NCBI GenBank assembly: GCA_009937085.1
Contig: JAACDD010000062.1
Span: forward strand, 1 to 6,197
Length of the DNA stretch: 6,197 bases
Source: Bacteroidota bacterium
GTDB lineage: Bacteria; Bacteroidota; Bacteroidia; Flavobacteriales; Flavobacteriaceae
Direction: 5' to 3'
The position numbers and the translations under genes were made by a program. This document shows, piece after piece, positions 5,334-6,197 of the stretch. Within the stretch, counting starts at the first letter, position 1, and every line of letters starts with the position of its first letter. The notes beneath the pieces are model-generated. The model searched no databases. It was not told the DNA's origin and saw nothing but the letters and a program-made list of their open reading frames with translations.

Positions 5334-6197
5334 TTATTCGTTAGTGAACTCTGCGCTTAGTATGTTTCGTACGTCTTTGATTGTTTCTTCTTCTAAGTCA
5401 GTACGTTTTACTAAATCCTCTATATCTTGTTCTAACACGCTTTTTGCGGTATCTAATCCTACCTTTTTAAATTCTTCGATAATCCATGCTTCGATTTCGT
5501 CAGAGAATTCTGTAAGTTCTACATCTTCCTCCATACCTTCACGATATACATCAATTTCGTACCCTGTAAGTTGCCCAGCAAGTCGGATGTTAAATCCACC
5601 ACGACCAATAGCTTTAGACACCTCACTTGGATCCATCATAACTTCAACACGCTTGTTTTCTTCATCTATTTTTAAAGATGTAACCTTTGCAGGGCTCAAG
5701 GCTCTGGTAATCAATAATTGGGTATTATTGGTGTAATTGATAACGTCAATATTTTCGTTACCCAATTCCCGTACAATTCCATGAATACGCGATCCTTTCA
5801 TTCCCACACAAGCACCAACGGGGTCAATGCGGTCGTCGTAAGAATCTACGGCTACTTTTGCTTTTTCACCAGGGACACGAACGGCTTTTTTGATGGTAAT
5901 TAGTCCGTCAAAAACTTCTGGGATTTCTTGCTCAAAGAGTTTTTCCAAAAACTTAGGCGCAGTTCTAGACATGATGATACTTGGCTTGGTGCCTTTAAGT
6001 TCAACACTCTCAATAATACCGCGGACGTTGTCGCCTTTGCGGTAAAAATCAGATGGAATCTGACGGTCTTTAGGCAAGATGATTTCATTGCCTTCATCGT
6101 CTAATAAAATAACTACACGGTTGCGGATGTGATGCACCTCAGCAGTGTAAATCTCCCCAACCAAATCAATAAATTGCTTGTAAATGATGGTGTTGTC
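5334..6197 (-). CDS. nusA: Transcription termination/antitermination factor NusA (3' part, 5' end outside the window)
   Basis: The last 287 codons of nusA. The frame is open from the window edge (first residues DNTIIYKQFIDLVGEIY), so the TTG codon at 6162-6164 is an internal Leu and not a start. Visible domains, numbered from the first visible residue: S1 RNA-binding domain about 12-79; KH1 about 85-160, with DPVGACVGMKGSRI at 125-138; KH2 about 170-220, with GRGG at 198-201; and a short acidic helical C-terminus. The N-terminal RNA-polymerase-binding domain, usually about 120 residues, lies outside the window. No long pair of acidic repeat domains of the E. coli type follows KH2, so the C-terminus is of the short form. 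NusA binds RNA polymerase and nascent RNA, and modulates pausing, termination and antitermination. infB follows 37 bases downstream, as in most bacterial nusA operons. Confidence 0.97.
   Translation of the reverse strand, partial: DNTIIYKQFIDLVGEIYTAEVHHIRNRVVILLDDEGNEIILPKDRQIPSDFYRKGDNVRGIIESVELKGTKPSIIMSRTAPKFLEKLFEQEIPEVFDGLITIKKAVRVPGEKAKVAVDSYDDRIDPVGACVGMKGSRIHGIVRELGNENIDVINYTNNTQLLITRALSPAKVTSLKIDEENKRVEVMMDPSEVSKAIGRGGFNIRLAGQLTGYEIDVYREGMEEDVELTEFSDEIEAWIIEEFKKVGLDTAKSVLEQDIEDLVKRTDLEEETIKDVRNILSAEFTNE

Noticed and set aside
5326..5736. Plus-strand Ser-rich frame of 136 codons opposite nusA
   Set aside because: It lies fully within the conserved NusA KH2 and C-terminal region on the other strand, and its composition is that of an antisense shadow.
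6162..6164. TTG as a possible start of a 276-residue NusA
   Set aside because: The frame stays open to the window edge and the upstream residues DNTIIYKQFID fit NusA just before the S1 domain, so this is an internal Leu codon of a gene cut by the window.

Overview
The window looks like a chromosomal segment of a member of the Bacteroidota, most likely a flavobacterium. Three things point there. The genes have no obvious Shine-Dalgarno sequences. The intergenic regions carry octamers fitting the Bacteroidota -7 promoter consensus TAnnTTTG. The gene content combines nusA-infB with the start of an alternative complex III (act) operon whose ActB has the Bacteroidota-type extended Tat leader. I cannot name the genus. 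No mobile element, CRISPR array, tRNA or rRNA was seen.

Layout from the right edge, following the mainly minus-strand transcription: (1) nusA, 3' part only, continuing past base 6197; (2) a 37-base gap with a possible promoter element; (3) infB, complete at 899 codons, with a long repetitive Lys/Pro/Glu/Thr-rich linker; (4) a small plus-strand gene for a secreted SPOR-domain protein, convergent with infB, the two stop codons being only two bases apart; (5) a 214-base divergent intergenic region with candidate promoters for both flanking genes and a perfect 9-bp inverted repeat at the predicted transcription start of the next operon; (6) actA, complete, a membrane-anchored six-heme cytochrome c; (7) actB, 5' part only (240 codons), beginning 10 bases after actA and running off base 1.

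Two functional modules meet here. NusA and IF-2 act in transcription elongation/termination and in translation initiation. ActA and ActB are subunits of the quinol-oxidising, cytochrome c (or oxidase)-reducing complex that replaces bc1 in many Bacteroidota; the remaining subunits (NrfD-like, DUF3341, monoheme cytochrome c and others) would be expected beyond base 1. The SPOR gene is on the opposite strand and separates the modules, so the act operon probably has its own promoter.

I found no clearly new system. The best non-coding signal is the inverted repeat at 2016-2036. The other points worth checking are the monoheme domain fused to ActA, the Tat-plus-lipobox leader of ActB, and the tandem hexapeptide repeat in the IF-2 linker.
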